DNA of 64,000 bases, from assembly GCF_020982545.1 (NCBI RefSeq), contig NZ_JAJKLK010000027.1, forward strand, positions 1-64,000, given 5' to 3'. The translations under genes were made by a program, and so were the position numbers. Below the pieces are notes generated by a model. It did not search any database. It was not told where the DNA came from and saw nothing but the letters and a program-made list of their open reading frames with translations. Positions 9,000-20,997 of the stretch are shown in pieces. Position 1 is the first letter of the stretch. Every line of letters begins with the position of its first letter. The DNA comes from Streptomyces sp. MNU76. GTDB taxonomy: Bacteria; Actinomycetota; Actinomycetes; Streptomycetales; Streptomycetaceae.

Positions 9000-9839
9000 G
9001 TGCCGGACGTATGGCAGTGGGATCCCACGCTCTTCCGGGGCAGCGCGGCGTACTACGAGCGGGGCAGGCTCCCCTACGCCACCGGATTCGCCGAGGCCCT
9101 CGCCGGGTCCCTCGGCCTGGACGGAGGTGGCCGACTCCTCGACGTCGGCTGCGGACCCGGGATCGTACTGCTGCCGCTGGCGCGGTACTTCGAGGAGGCC
9201 GTCGGCGTCGATCCCGACGAGGACATGCTGACGGAGGCCGAGCGCCGGGCCACGCGCTCGGGGGTGACCAACGCGCGCTGGGTGGCCGCGCGCGCCGAGG
9301 ATCTACCGGCCGGGCTGGGGACTTTCCGGGCCGTGGTGTTCGCCCAGTCCTTCCACTGGACGGACCGTGACCGGGTCGCGGCCACCGTGCGGGGGATGCT
9401 GGAGCCCGGCGGCGCGTTCGTCCACATCAGCGACCTCAAGGACCCGCCATCCGACCCGACACCGCCGCCATCACCGGCGCCGCCGTACGACCGGATCGGC
9501 GACCTGGTACGCCACTTCCTGGGACCCGTGCGCCGCGCGGGGCAGGGACGCCTCGTGCACGGCACGCCCGGCGGTGAGGAACTCGTCATCGCGCGCGCCG
9601 GTTTCGAGGGCTACGCACGGCAGGTCGTGCCCGCCGGGGACGTGGTCACCCGCACCGTCGACGACCTCGTGGCCTGGACGTTCTCCAACTCCTTCTCCGC
9701 CCCGCACCTGTTCGGCGACCGGCTGCGGGAGTTCGAGCGGGACCTGCGGGCGCTTCTGGAGCGGGAGGCCCCCGACGGCCGTTTCGCGGAACGGCTTCCG
9801 GCCACCGAGATCAGGACCTGGCGGAAGCCACGCGTCTGA
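9000..9839 (+). CDS. Class I SAM-dependent methyltransferase
   Basis: 279 residues. Motif I is LLDVGCGPGIVLLPLA (about 48-63), the acidic end of beta-2 is GVDPDEDML, and AEDLPAG plus VVFAQSFHWTDRD match the UbiE/Methyltransf_11 type that acts on small molecules. A proline-rich insert (PPSDPTPPPSPAPP) precedes the substrate-side half. The start is GTG 9000 with GGAGG upstream. It is followed after 126 bp by the enoyl-CoA hydratase-family gene on the same strand, with no overlap. The substrate cannot be told from context. Confidence 0.88.
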   Translation: MPDVWQWDPTLFRGSAAYYERGRLPYATGFAEALAGSLGLDGGGRLLDVGCGPGIVLLPLARYFEEAVGVDPDEDMLTEAERRATRSGVTNARWVAARAEDLPAGLGTFRAVVFAQSFHWTDRDRVAATVRGMLEPGGAFVHISDLKDPPSDPTPPPSPAPPYDRIGDLVRHFLGPVRRAGQGRLVHGTPGGEELVIARAGFEGYARQVVPAGDVVTRTVDDLVAWTFSNSFSAPHLFGDRLREFERDLRALLEREAPDGRFAERLPATEIRTWRKPRV

Positions 9840-9965
9840 GACGCGAGCCGACGCCCCACTGCGCTCCCCTGCGCACGGGGCCGCCCGGTCAGGGGTACCG
9901 GAGGCACAGGTACGCTCTCCAGGTCGCCCGGGGCGACGGCCGGCAGTCGCGAGGGAGGCGGTTCG

Positions 9966-11039
9966 ATGACCGGCGGGCAGGAACCCGTGCTGCTGCACAC
10001 CGTCGGCCGTGCCGCCCACATCACCCTCAACCGGCCGAAGGCCCTCAACGCGCTCAACCACGCCATGGTGCGGCGCGTCGACGAGGCGCTCACCGCCTGG
10101 GAACACGACCCGGCCGTGGAGACCGTCGTCGTCACCGGCGCGGGGGAGCGGGGACTGTGCGCGGGCGGCGACATCCGGGTCGTCCACGACGACGCCCGCG
10201 ACGGGGACGGCACCGTCTCGGCGGCGTTCTGGCGCGACGAGTACCACCTCAACGCCCGTATCGCCCACTACCCAAAGCCGTACGTCGCCGTCATGGACGG
10301 CATCGTGATGGGCGGCGGCGTCGGCATCTCCGCGCACGGCGGCATCCGTGTCGTCACCGAACGCTCGCGGATCGCCATGCCCGAGACCGGCATCGGCTTC
10401 GTCCCGGACGTCGGCGGCACGCATCTCCTGGCCCGTGCCCCGGGCGAACTCGGCACCCTCCTCGCCCTCACCGGCACGGCGATCGGCGCCGGCGACGCCC
10501 TGCTGTGCGGGCTCGCCGACCACTACGTACCGTCCGCGTCACTCGGCGCGCTCCTCGACGACCTCGCCGAACTGCCCGCCCAGGACGCCGTCGCCCGGCA
10601 CGTGCGGCAGCCGCCGTCGGCCCAGTTGCGGGAACGGCGGGCATGGATCGACGCCTGCTTCGCCGCCGACACGGCCGAGGAGATCGTCCGACGACTGCTC
10701 GCCCACGGCGACCCGGCCGCGAAGGAGACCGCCGAGACCCTGCTGGCCAAGTCCCCGACCGCCGTCAAGGTCACCCTCACCGGCGTGCGACGGGCCCGAG
10801 GCCTTGGCTCTCTGGAACAGGCGCTGGACCAGGAGTACCGCGTCTCCTGCGCCGCCCTGGCCACCGCCGACCTCGTCGAGGGCATCCGCGCCCAGGTCAT
10901 CGACAAGGACCGCCGCCCCCGTTGGAACCCGCCGACGCTCACCGACGTCACCGACGCCGACGTGCACCGCTTCTTCACCCCGCTCGGCGACCGTGAGCTG
11001 GGCCTCGGCTCCGGCCGCACCGATCACGACAACACCTAG
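9966..11039 (+). CDS. Enoyl-CoA hydratase/isomerase family, 3-hydroxyisobutyryl-CoA hydrolase type
   Basis: 357 residues with a crotonase fold and the C-terminal extension of the ECH_2 (HIBYL-CoA hydrolase) group. The oxyanion-hole region reads GLCAGGDIR and GGVGISAHG, and MPETGIGFVPDVGG carries the Glu and Asp typical of HIBYL-CoA hydrolases. The predicted reaction is release of CoA from 3-hydroxyisobutyryl-CoA in valine breakdown. Single-function enoyl-CoA hydratases are about 100 residues shorter. The start is ATG 9966 with GGGAGG upstream. No other valine genes are adjacent, so its role rests on family alone. Confidence 0.85.
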   Translation: MTGGQEPVLLHTVGRAAHITLNRPKALNALNHAMVRRVDEALTAWEHDPAVETVVVTGAGERGLCAGGDIRVVHDDARDGDGTVSAAFWRDEYHLNARIAHYPKPYVAVMDGIVMGGGVGISAHGGIRVVTERSRIAMPETGIGFVPDVGGTHLLARAPGELGTLLALTGTAIGAGDALLCGLADHYVPSASLGALLDDLAELPAQDAVARHVRQPPSAQLRERRAWIDACFAADTAEEIVRRLLAHGDPAAKETAETLLAKSPTAVKVTLTGVRRARGLGSLEQALDQEYRVSCAALATADLVEGIRAQVIDKDRRPRWNPPTLTDVTDADVHRFFTPLGDRELGLGSGRTDHDNT

Positions 11040-11048
11040 GCTGCCACC

Positions 11049-11589
11049 GTGACCCCGACGTCCCCTCCCCACCCAGGTACTCCGCATCCGACCCGGCGGC
11101 CCGGCCGACGCCCCGGCCATCCTCCGTCTGCTCGACGCGGCGGTGGCCTGGATGAACGCGCGCGGAAACACCGAGCAGTGGGGCACGATCCCGTACTCGC
11201 GGCGACCCGACGGGCCGTCACGCGTCGAGCGCTACACGACCGAGAACACCCCGTACATCGCGGAGTGGGACGGCACGCCCGTCGGAGCCATGGTCCTGGA
11301 CTCCGGCCCCAGCCCGCAGATGCCGATCCCCCCGGCCGACGAACCCGAGCGGTACGTCCGCCTCCTCGTCTCCGACCGGCACCACGCAGGCCATGGCATC
11401 GGCGCGGCCCTCCTGTCCCACGCCGTCGACGAGACCCGCCGCGCCGGCGTGGGACTCCTGCGCGTCGACTGCTGGGCGGGCGACGGCGGTCGTCTCGTCG
11501 CGTTCTACGAACGCAACGGCTTCACCCCGACCACACCCTTCCGCTCGGGCACCTGGCCGGGCCAGGTACTGGCCCGCGGACTCGACTGA
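11049..11589 (+). CDS. GNAT N-acetyltransferase, apparent frameshift near the start
   Basis: From GTG 11143 the frame gives 148 residues with acetyl-CoA binding motif A (RLLVSDRHHAGHGIGAALL) and the C-terminal FYERNGF motif. The usual first strand and helix (VLRIRPGGPADAPAILRLL) lie in the same frame upstream of 11143 but have no start codon. GTG 11049 begins a frame that would join them if one C were removed from the CCTCCCCACCC run at about 11064-11074. I therefore place the original start at 11049. Either this is an indel error, or the protein is made from 11143 and lacks its first strand. It converges on hemC. Confidence 0.65.
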
Positions 11590-11612
11590 CCGCCGGGTCG
11601 GGCGTCGGCGGA

Positions 11613-12545
11613 TCAGTGCGGGATGCCGTCGATGAGGTCGCGGGCGCCCTGGCGGAGCAGTGCCACCGCGACGGAGGTACCGAGCGTCGCGGGGTCGAGA
11701 CGGCCCGCCCACTCGTGGGCGTTGAGGACCGTCTTGCCGTCGGGCGTGAACACCGAGGCCCGCAGGGAGAGTTCGCCGTTGCGCTCGGTGCGGGCGAAAC
11801 CGGCGATGGGGCTGTTGCAGTGGCCCTGCAGCACATGCAGGAACATCCGCTCGGCGAGCGTCTCGCGGTGGGTGTCCGGATCACCGAGCCCGCTGACCGT
11901 GTCGATGGTGTCGGTGTCGTCCTCCCGGCACTGCAGCGCCAGGACGCCCGCGCCGATCGGCGGCATCATCGTCTCGACGGACAGGATCTCGCTGATCACG
12001 TCCGCACGGCCGATCCGCTCCAGCCCGGAGACGGCCAGCAGCAGCGCGTCCGCCTCGCCCGCGGCCAGCTTCTCCAGCCGCCGGTTGGCGTTCCCTCGGA
12101 AGGGCACGCAGTCCAAGTGCGGGTGGGAGGCCGCGAGTTGCGCGGCACGCCGTACGGAGGAGGTGCCGATACGGGTTCCGGCGGGCAGCTCGTCCAGGGT
12201 GCGTCCGGCGGGGTCCACGAGCGCGTCGCGGATGTCGTCCCGCTTCAGGAACGCCGCGAACATCGTGCCGGCCGGGAGGGGCCGGTCGGCGGGGACGTCC
12301 TTCACACAGTGCACGGCGAGATCGGCCTCGCCCGCGACGAGCGCGGCGTCGACCTCCTTGGTGAAGGCACCCTTGCCCTCGACCTTGGAGAGATCACCCA
12401 TCCACTTGTCCCCGGTCGTCTTCACGGGGACCACCTCGGTGCGCAGCGCCGGGTGGAGCACGGCGAGTTCGGCGCGTACGCGCTCCACCTGTGCCAGAGC
12501 CATGGGCGAGTCTCGGGAGACGATACGAATCAGGTCCTGCGACAT
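11613..12545 (-). CDS. hemC: Hydroxymethylbilane synthase (porphobilinogen deaminase), non-canonical copy
   Basis: 310 residues. It polymerises four porphobilinogens into hydroxymethylbilane in tetrapyrrole synthesis. Seen are the N-terminal SRDSPMALAQ, a KTTGDKW loop, VHCVKDVPAD (the usual motif is HSMKDVP, and the catalytic Asp is kept), GTSSVRRAAQL, the FRGNANRRLEKL substrate-arginine region and LQGHCNSPIAG carrying the dipyrromethane-cofactor Cys. The normal Streptomyces hemC sits with hemA and hemD; this one is alone, and its altered HS-M motif suggests a second paralog. ATG 12545 is chosen because upstream residues look non-coding; its ribosome site is weak. Confidence 0.85.
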   Translation of the reverse strand: MSQDLIRIVSRDSPMALAQVERVRAELAVLHPALRTEVVPVKTTGDKWMGDLSKVEGKGAFTKEVDAALVAGEADLAVHCVKDVPADRPLPAGTMFAAFLKRDDIRDALVDPAGRTLDELPAGTRIGTSSVRRAAQLAASHPHLDCVPFRGNANRRLEKLAAGEADALLLAVSGLERIGRADVISEILSVETMMPPIGAGVLALQCREDDTDTIDTVSGLGDPDTHRETLAERMFLHVLQGHCNSPIAGFARTERNGELSLRASVFTPDGKTVLNAHEWAGRLDPATLGTSVAVALLRQGARDLIDGIPH

Positions 12546-12642
12546 GAAGGCACGATAGCCCCTCGGGACGGGCCCGCATGACCACAACGGCCCCGGGCCC
12601 GGCCCGACCGCCGCCGTCGCACGTCCGTGTCATGCATCCGTG

Positions 12643-14922
12643 TCATCCATCCGCCTGCTGGTACTGCCCGCGAAAGTCGAACTTCCCTTCGGCCACGCGG
12701 TACAGGAACAGCGCGTCGTGGTTGTATCCGTTGTCCGCGGTGTACACGACGGTCCGGCTGATGCCGGTGTACGACACCTCCCGCATACGCCGCACGATCG
12801 CGCCGCGCTCCCGCAGGGCCGTGCCCCCGCTCGCACACGCCTGGGCCAGGAACAGCACCGCGTCGTACGCCTCCGCCGCGTACGGGCCCGGCCGCTCCCC
12901 GTACCGGGCCTCGTACGCCTTGGTGAAGGAGCGGGCCGCCGGGACGGCCGTCGGATCGATGAAGGCGGTGGCGAGGACCCAGCCGTCGGCCGCCGGGCCC
13001 GCACGCTCCAGGAACCGTGTGCCGAAGGCCCGTTGGGTGGCGACCCGGGTACCGGAGAACCCGGCCTCGCGCAGGGCGGCGGCGAACGCGCCCGCCCGTT
13101 CCTGCCCTCCGCTGAACACGACCGCGTCCGAGCCGGACGCGACCACCCGCCGGGCGAGCGCGGTGTGGTCGAGCTTCCCGGCAGCGACACTCGTGACACT
13201 CGTGTCCCTGCCGTCGCGGCCGAGCGCCCGCTGGATGTAGTTGCAGAGCATCCAGGCGAAGTCGCCCTCGGCCCGGTCCTCGACCAGGAACACCTCGCGG
13301 GCGTCGGCCTCGCCCGTCAGATACGCGTTGCACGGGGCGGCGAGCAACTCGTCGCTCGGCGAGAGCTGCGCGTGCGAACGAAGCGTGGACAGACCGGTGT
13401 CCCTGACTTGGGAGGTCACCCCCACCGACACGGAGACGACGGGCAGCACGGCCTGCGTGTACACGGTCTCCGCGGCGAGGAAACAGGCGTCCGTGGTCGG
13501 TCCCAGCACCGCGAGGACCCGCCGGTCCTTCGCCAGCCGCGTCGCCCGGTCCAGGGTCCGGTCGGGCTCGCCTCCGTCGTCGTACGCGCGCAGCGTCAGC
13601 CGCAGCGGACGGTCGTCGTCGGCGTTCACGTGTGCGACGGCCAGCCGGGCGCCGTCGAACTGGGCCCGCCCGGTCTCCCCGGTCGCTCCGGACAGGTCGC
13701 CCTGGAAGGCCACGACGAGTTCGGCGCGCGGGCCGGACGAGGAGCCTCCCGCGCCGGTCTTCCGTTCGCCCCGGTTGCGCCACCACCACGCCCCGCCGCC
13801 GGCCGCGAAGAGCCCGGCAGCCGCCCCCGTGGAGCCGAGCGCCAGGAAACCGCGGCGACTCGCACCCCGCGCCCCCGCCCGTTCCTGCGTCGGAGCCTCG
13901 TCTGCCGGCCCTTTGAACGATGGCACCGTCACCATGTCCGGGTCCGCCGACGCCGGTGTGCATGCCGAAGCCGATGCCGAAGAGGGAGACGCCGAAGAGG
14001 GAGACCCCGGCGCGGTCACCCGGGTCGGCTCGATCGCCCCCATCGCCAGCACCGTCGCCGACCGCTCCGCGATCAGCCGGGTCACCGGCTCCGGCAGCCA
14101 CCTCTCCCGGTCGGCCGGAACGGCCGCGTCGAGCGCCGCACCGACCTCGGCGGCGATCGGCCGGCGCGCCGGGTCCTTGTCCAGACACGCCCGGACGACC
14201 GGCTCCAGCGCCTGCGGGATCCCGGGGAGTTCCGGCTCGTCGTAGACCGTGCGCAGCAGCACCCCGGCGGCCGCGCCGGTGCCGAACGGCCGGACGCCGG
14301 TCGCGGCGAACGCCAGGACGCAGCCCAGTGAGAAGACATCGCTGGGCGGGCCGATCCCGGCGCCGCGCGCCCGCGCCTGTTCGGGCGACAGGAAACCGGG
14401 GGAGCCCACGATGACGCCGGTGGACGTGAGCGCCATGCCCTCCGGTGCGCGCGATTCCGAAGTCGATCAGGCGCGGACCGTCCGGGGCCAGCAGCACGTT
14501 GCCCGGCTTGACGTCGCGGTGCACCAGTCCCGCCCGGTGGACCGCGTCGAGAGCCTCGGCGAGCCGCGACCCCAACACGGACACCGGCCCGGGGGACCAC
14601 GGCCCGTGCTCCTCCAGCGTCTCCAAGAGCGACGGGCCCGGGACGAACGGAGTCGCGAGCCACGGATCTTCTGCGTCGGCGTCCGCGCCCAGCAGGGGGA
14701 CCACCCAGGGGCTCTCCACCTGCCGGGCCACCTCGATCTCCCGGCGGAACCGGGCCCGGAATCCCGCGTCGTCGGCGTGGGAGGCCCGCACGACCTTGAC
14801 CGCGGCGAAAGCCCCGCCGGGGGCACGGGCCAGGAAGACGACGCCCATGCCACCGGCGCCGAGCCGCCGCAGCAGGCGGTAGTCGCCCAGCCGCGACGGA
14901 TCGGCGGTGCGCAGCGGCTCCA

Positions 14923-14923
<1 letters not shown>
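12643..14923 (-). CDS. Ser/Thr kinase fused to ABC substrate-binding protein (copy 1), one apparent frameshift
   Basis: ATG 14923 opens a kinase with a GAGGMGVVF glycine loop, the AAVKVV lysine, HRDVKPGN catalytic loop and LIDFGIAR. The frame then breaks at about 14436-14453 and resumes as MALTSTGVIVGSPGFLSPEQ. The break is in a GCGCGCG/GGG tract. Restoring GC gives IARAPEGMALTSTG, matching the paralog's spacing; deleting one G would also restore the frame. After the kinase come one membrane helix (FLALGSTGAAAGLFAAGG) and a LivJ-type periplasmic-binding domain of about 370 residues. Such fusions are known in Streptomyces as bifunctional kinase/ABC-binding proteins: external ligand sensing linked to cytoplasmic phosphorylation. 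The start overlaps the previous stop (TGATG). Confidence 0.8.
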
Positions 14924-17290
<2,367 letters not shown>

Positions 17291-17291
<1 letters not shown>

Positions 17292-18169
17292 CAGCCCTCA
17301 CCCCCGCCCAGTTCGTACCTCACCCGGTCGAGCATGGTGGTGGTGCCGCGCGTCATGAACTGCTCCAGTTCGGCCACGGTGTAGGCCTCGGCGCCCTTGA
17401 TCGACACCGTCATGGTGACCGGCCCGAGCCGGGTCACCATCCACCGGTAGAACGCCTTGCCGGTGCCGGTGCCGGTGCCCGCACCGGTGAGATAGACGCC
17501 TGTCTCCAGGACCGAGTCGTCGGCGTAGTTGTTGCCGCGCATCCCGAGGGGGGTGCCCACGGACATCAGTTCCGCGATCCGCTCGTCGGCGCGCACCTGC
17601 TGCTCGGGGCAGCGCAGCGCCTCCTCCAAGGTCGCGGACACATGGTCGTCGGCATCGAGGACCGCCGTGTGCACCGTCACCGTCGCGGTCACCCGGACCG
17701 TGCCGCGCTTTCCGGTGCCGGGCAGTTGGCTGTACAGAGAGAGGGAGGCCAGTACGTCGTCGGGGAGCGCCGTGCGCTGCCACCGGCACTGGTCGTCGAG
17801 CAGCGCGATGGTTCCCTCGGCGCTGCGGGCGAGCGGCTGGGCCTCGAAGCCCGCGCCCCAGTCCTTCGGCCGCATCGCGACCGCCTCCGCCAGCGCGGCG
17901 CCGTCCTGCCTGGCGCGCGGCACGCGATCCGGGGCCGCCTCGAACGGTGTGGCGGACGCCGACGCCGTCGGCTCCGCGCCCTCCGCCGAGACCTCCCCGG
18001 ACGCGGAAGCGGAAGGCGTCGCCGACCCGGACGCCGTGGGTTCGGACGTGTCCGCCCGCTCTGTCGCCCCCGCGCTGCACCCGCCGAGGAACACCGCCGC
18101 GGCGGCCCCCGACGCGGCGGCCCTCAGCCGCCAACCACCTCTTCGCCCAGCCCTTTTGTCGTCCAACAC
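17291..18169 (-). CDS. Putative lipoprotein heading the kinase operon
   Basis: 292 residues from GTG 18169, which has GGAGG 7 bases upstream. A basic n-region and Ala-rich core end in the lipobox FLGG-Cys, so it should be lipidated and held on the outer face of the membrane. A Ser/Thr/Ala/Pro linker precedes a globular domain rich in Thr and Val strands (RGTVRVTATVTVHTAVLD, MTVSIKGAEAYTVAELEQF). It has no family I can name. Its stop overlaps the kinase start (TGATG), which suggests that this surface protein works with the two kinase/binding-protein sensors. Confidence 0.78.
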
Positions 18170-18300
18170 CCGCCCCCTCCACCGCGGTACCCCGTGTGTG
18201 ACCGGTGATCGTACAGAGGTACGCATTCCCGGCGTGAGCGGTTCCCGCGAGTCTCTTCGCACACGCCCGAACCATTGACGCGGAGACTGAACTACCTCGC

Positions 18301-18333
18301 TCTGAACGGATGTTCAGAACAGATGTTCAGAAC
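18301..18333 (+). promoter_or_regulatory. Tandem palindromic operator-like site
   Basis: Two identical-architecture palindromes, GAAC-GGAT-GTTC (18304-18315) and GAAC-AGAT-GTTC (18317-18328), follow each other with a 13-bp period and end in another GAAC half site. The outer arms extend to TCTGAAC/GTTCAGA. The 12-mer GATGTTCAGAAC is directly repeated at 18309 and 18322. This looks like cooperative dimer binding, for example by a TetR or MarR protein, just ahead of or overlapping the oxidoreductase start. Confidence 0.6.
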
Positions 18334-19863
18334 GCGCGCCGGACGGTGGTCGATCGTGGCGACGGTCGTCAACGCGCCCACGCCGATGTGGTGGTGATCG
18401 GCGGAGGAATGGCGGGCATGGCCACGGCGCTGCGCCTGCAACGGGCCGGTCTGTCCACGATCGTGCTGGAGGCACACGGCCACACGGGCGGCTGCGCCGG
18501 CTACTACCGCAAACGCGGGTTCTCCTTCGACTTCGCGACGACGCTGGTCGACTTCGGCCCAGGAGGCGTCGGCGGCGAACTCCTCGCCGCCGTCGGGATA
18601 CCACCGCTGGCCGCCGAGCAACTCCCCCGCTACCGCGCTTATCTGCCGGACCGTCAGGTCGTGCTCCACCGCGACCGGGCCGCCTGGCACGCCGAACGGC
18701 TGAGTCGGCTCGGCGACAGTGCACGCCACCGCGCGTTCTGGAACCTGCTCGACGGGCTCGCCGACACGTTCTGGCGGGCCAGTCGGGCGGGCGTACGGCT
18801 GCCGATCCGGCGTCCCGCCGACGCCCTCCACGACCTCCGGGCGGTCGGCTGGTCCGGGCTCCCGTACGCCCGTCATCCGAACCGGACCCTGGGTGACGCG
18901 CTGCGCGACCACGGCCTGCGTACGGACGTCGCCCTGGTCGGACTGCTCGCCATACTGGTCGAGGACACCGTGCACACCGGGGTCGACGACGCGCCCCTCA
19001 TCAACGCGGCGCTCGGGGTGACCATCCGGGGCGCGGGCCTCAGCGGACACCACGGCGGCATGCACGGGTTCTGGCGGGTGCTGGTGACCCGCTACCGGGA
19101 GCTGGGCGGCACACTGCGGACCGCCTCCCGTGTCTCGCGGGTCCGGGGCGTGTCCGGCGCCTTCGAGGTGATGACCCGTCAAGGACGTTTCCACGCCCGG
19201 CGGATCGTCTGCGCGGTACCGGCGGCCACCACCGCGACGATCTGCGCGGAGCTGCCGGTGGCCCGCCGGCTCCGTGGCTACCTGGAGCGCGACGCGGACT
19301 CCCTCGGCGGCGCGGTCGTCGCCTTCCTCGGGGTTTCTGAATCCGAGGTCGCTGAGCAGGAGTTGACACATCATCAACTGCTGGACTCGTACGACCGTCC
19401 CCTGGGCGACGGCAACAACATGTTCGTCCCCGTGTCCGCGCCGGGCGACACCCTCAGCGCACCGTCCGGCCATCGCGCCGTGATGCTCTCTACCCACACC
19501 GACCTCGCCGACTGGCGCGACCTCGACGCGGCGGAGTACGGACAGCGCAAGAAAGACGCCGGGCAACGGCTCCTCGCCCTCGCGCGGCGCGCGTACCCAC
19601 GACTCGGCGAGCGCGCCGTCTTCGCCGAGACGGGGACACCCCACAGCTACGAGCGGTTCGGCTTCCGCCCGGAGGGCGCGGTCGGCGGTGTACGCCGGCG
19701 CCTCGCCAACACCAACCAGCACGCCGCACCGCACGATCTCGGCGGCCCCGGCCTGTGGCTGGTCGGCGACACGACCTGGCCCGGCCTCGGCACGGTCGCC
19801 TGCGTGCTGGGCAGTCGCATCGTCGCCGAAGGCCTGCCGAAGGAGAGGAGACGCGCGGGATGA
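18310..19863 (+). CDS. CrtI/phytoene-desaturase-like FAD oxidoreductase
   Basis: 517 residues from ATG 18310. GTG 18346 is an equally likely start, because the first codons overlap the palindromic operator. The N-terminus has the dinucleotide-binding fold DVVVIGGGMAGMATALRL with GHTGGCAGYY, and the C-terminus has the FAD motif GLWLVGDTTWPGLGTVACVLGSR. This arrangement marks the carotenoid desaturase/isomerase and retinol-saturase-like oxidoreductases acting on lipophilic polyenes. It overlaps the following desaturase fragment by ATGA. With that partner it may once have modified a lipid or carotenoid; no carotenoid synthase is nearby, so the substrate is open. Confidence 0.82.
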   Translation: MFRTDVQNARRTVVDRGDGRQRAHADVVVIGGGMAGMATALRLQRAGLSTIVLEAHGHTGGCAGYYRKRGFSFDFATTLVDFGPGGVGGELLAAVGIPPLAAEQLPRYRAYLPDRQVVLHRDRAAWHAERLSRLGDSARHRAFWNLLDGLADTFWRASRAGVRLPIRRPADALHDLRAVGWSGLPYARHPNRTLGDALRDHGLRTDVALVGLLAILVEDTVHTGVDDAPLINAALGVTIRGAGLSGHHGGMHGFWRVLVTRYRELGGTLRTASRVSRVRGVSGAFEVMTRQGRFHARRIVCAVPAATTATICAELPVARRLRGYLERDADSLGGAVVAFLGVSESEVAEQELTHHQLLDSYDRPLGDGNNMFVPVSAPGDTLSAPSGHRAVMLSTHTDLADWRDLDAAEYGQRKKDAGQRLLALARRAYPRLGERAVFAETGTPHSYERFGFRPEGAVGGVRRRLANTNQHAAPHDLGGPGLWLVGDTTWPGLGTVACVLGSRIVAEGLPKERRRAG

Positions 19864-20282
19864 ACACGCCCGACAGCCCTGACGTGAACGGCTCGAACGA
19901 CTTCAATGGCGCGAACGGCTCGGCCGGTGTGGCCAGTTCAGCCGGTCCAGCCGGTTCAGCCGGTTCGAGTGGCCGCCCTGAGAAGCCCCCGGCCCCGGGC
20001 CTGCCCACCCTCGCCGAACTCGGCGACGACCTGCTCGTCACCACGCGGCGGCAGCGGATCGTCGCGCTGGTCCGGCCGGGTGTCGGCGTCCTGCTGTTCG
20101 CGGGCGCGGTGTGGTTCGGCTGGTGGTGGCTGACGCCCCTGATCGTGTTCGGGATCTTCGTCGCGGTCGTGACCGTCACTCACGACGTCGTGCACCGCAC
20201 GATCGGCCTGTCCCGCCCGGCCCGTCGGCCCGCCAGCGCTGTCCGCCGACCCGTCGATCCGCCAACCGTTCCTGGGGACTGA
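19860..20282 (+). pseudogene. Truncated fatty-acid desaturase-like gene
   Basis: ATG 19860 overlaps the upstream stop (ATGA). After a low-complexity Ser/Gly/Ala start, PTLAELGDDLLVTTRRQR and a membrane region lead to THDVVHRTIGLSRPA. HDVVH is the first histidine box of membrane fatty-acid desaturases. The similarity ends at about base 20215, and the frame runs on into a Pro/Arg tail (RRPASAVRRPVDPPTVPGD) of repeat-like DNA. Later helices and the other two His boxes are absent from the window, so the product of about 140 residues cannot be an active desaturase. I infer a deletion or recombination with the repetitive tract that follows. Confidence 0.7.
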
Positions 20283-20997
20283 GCATGAGTGAGTCCGCCC
20301 AGCCGCACGCCCCGAACGGTCTTGGGCGTTCCCCCACTGCCTCAAGGGCGTGGGAGGTACCCCCAGGTCCCCGGCGTACTCAGCCCCGGGGCGGCGACAC
20401 GCATCCTGTACGTGGTCCGGTCCCGGGAGGCCGGTTCCCTCACGACCTGGCCAGGTGGGTACGGACAGAGGGCGACGGAGAGGCCCCGGACCCTCTCTCC
20501 GGAGGAAAGGGGGCTCCGCACGCCGGCTCCGTTCCCGGTGTCCCGGATCGCCCGCTCACCGTAGCCCGAACAGCCCACACCGTCGCAAGCCCGGAAGTCG
20601 ATCATCACACGATCGAGCTCATCCACCCTCGTACGCACTCCCCGGCAAGCAGCTGGCAACCCCCCGACCCGTCGGCCCGTGGATCCGCCGGCCGGTCGGT
20701 CCCCGTGCCCTGGCCGTAGCCCCGCGGGCCATGTCCTCCAGCAGGTGGTTCCGGCGGTCGAGCCGGCATCCGGTTGGCCCGCCTGTCCGGTGCCCCTGCC
20801 GCCGGCCGATCCGCCAGCCAGTCGACCCTCCGGCCGGCCGGTCTGCCTGCCCGCCGCTTCTACCCGCCGACCATGTCCTCCGGCTCGTCGACCCGCCAGC
20901 CCCGCCCGTCGGCCAGTCGGAACGCCGACCAGTCGGTCCGGCAGCCAGTCAGCCCCTCTGCCCGCCTGACCGGTGCCCCGGCCGCCCCTTCGCGCGC
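20216..20997. repeat. Degenerate repetitive, probably non-coding tract
   Basis: It contains a widespread-looking Streptomyces intergenic motif (GGGCGTTCCCCCACTGCC with GGGCGTGGGAGGTACCCCC, 20322-20370, stem-forming). From about 20660 there is a GC-rich tract in which short modules recur imperfectly, for example CCATGTCCTCC twice (20729 and 20871) and many variants of GTCGGNCCGCCAGTCGGT. A possible ORF from ATG 20285 runs through the motif and is not convincing. The tract separates the broken desaturase from the pucR-type gene. Confidence 0.5.

Noticed and set aside
20285..20719. Possible 144-residue ORF (MSESAQPHAPNGL...) on the plus strand
   Set aside because: It has a passable start but reads straight through a common intergenic inverted-repeat motif and loses codon bias after about 15 codons. 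At most it is the start of a lost gene.
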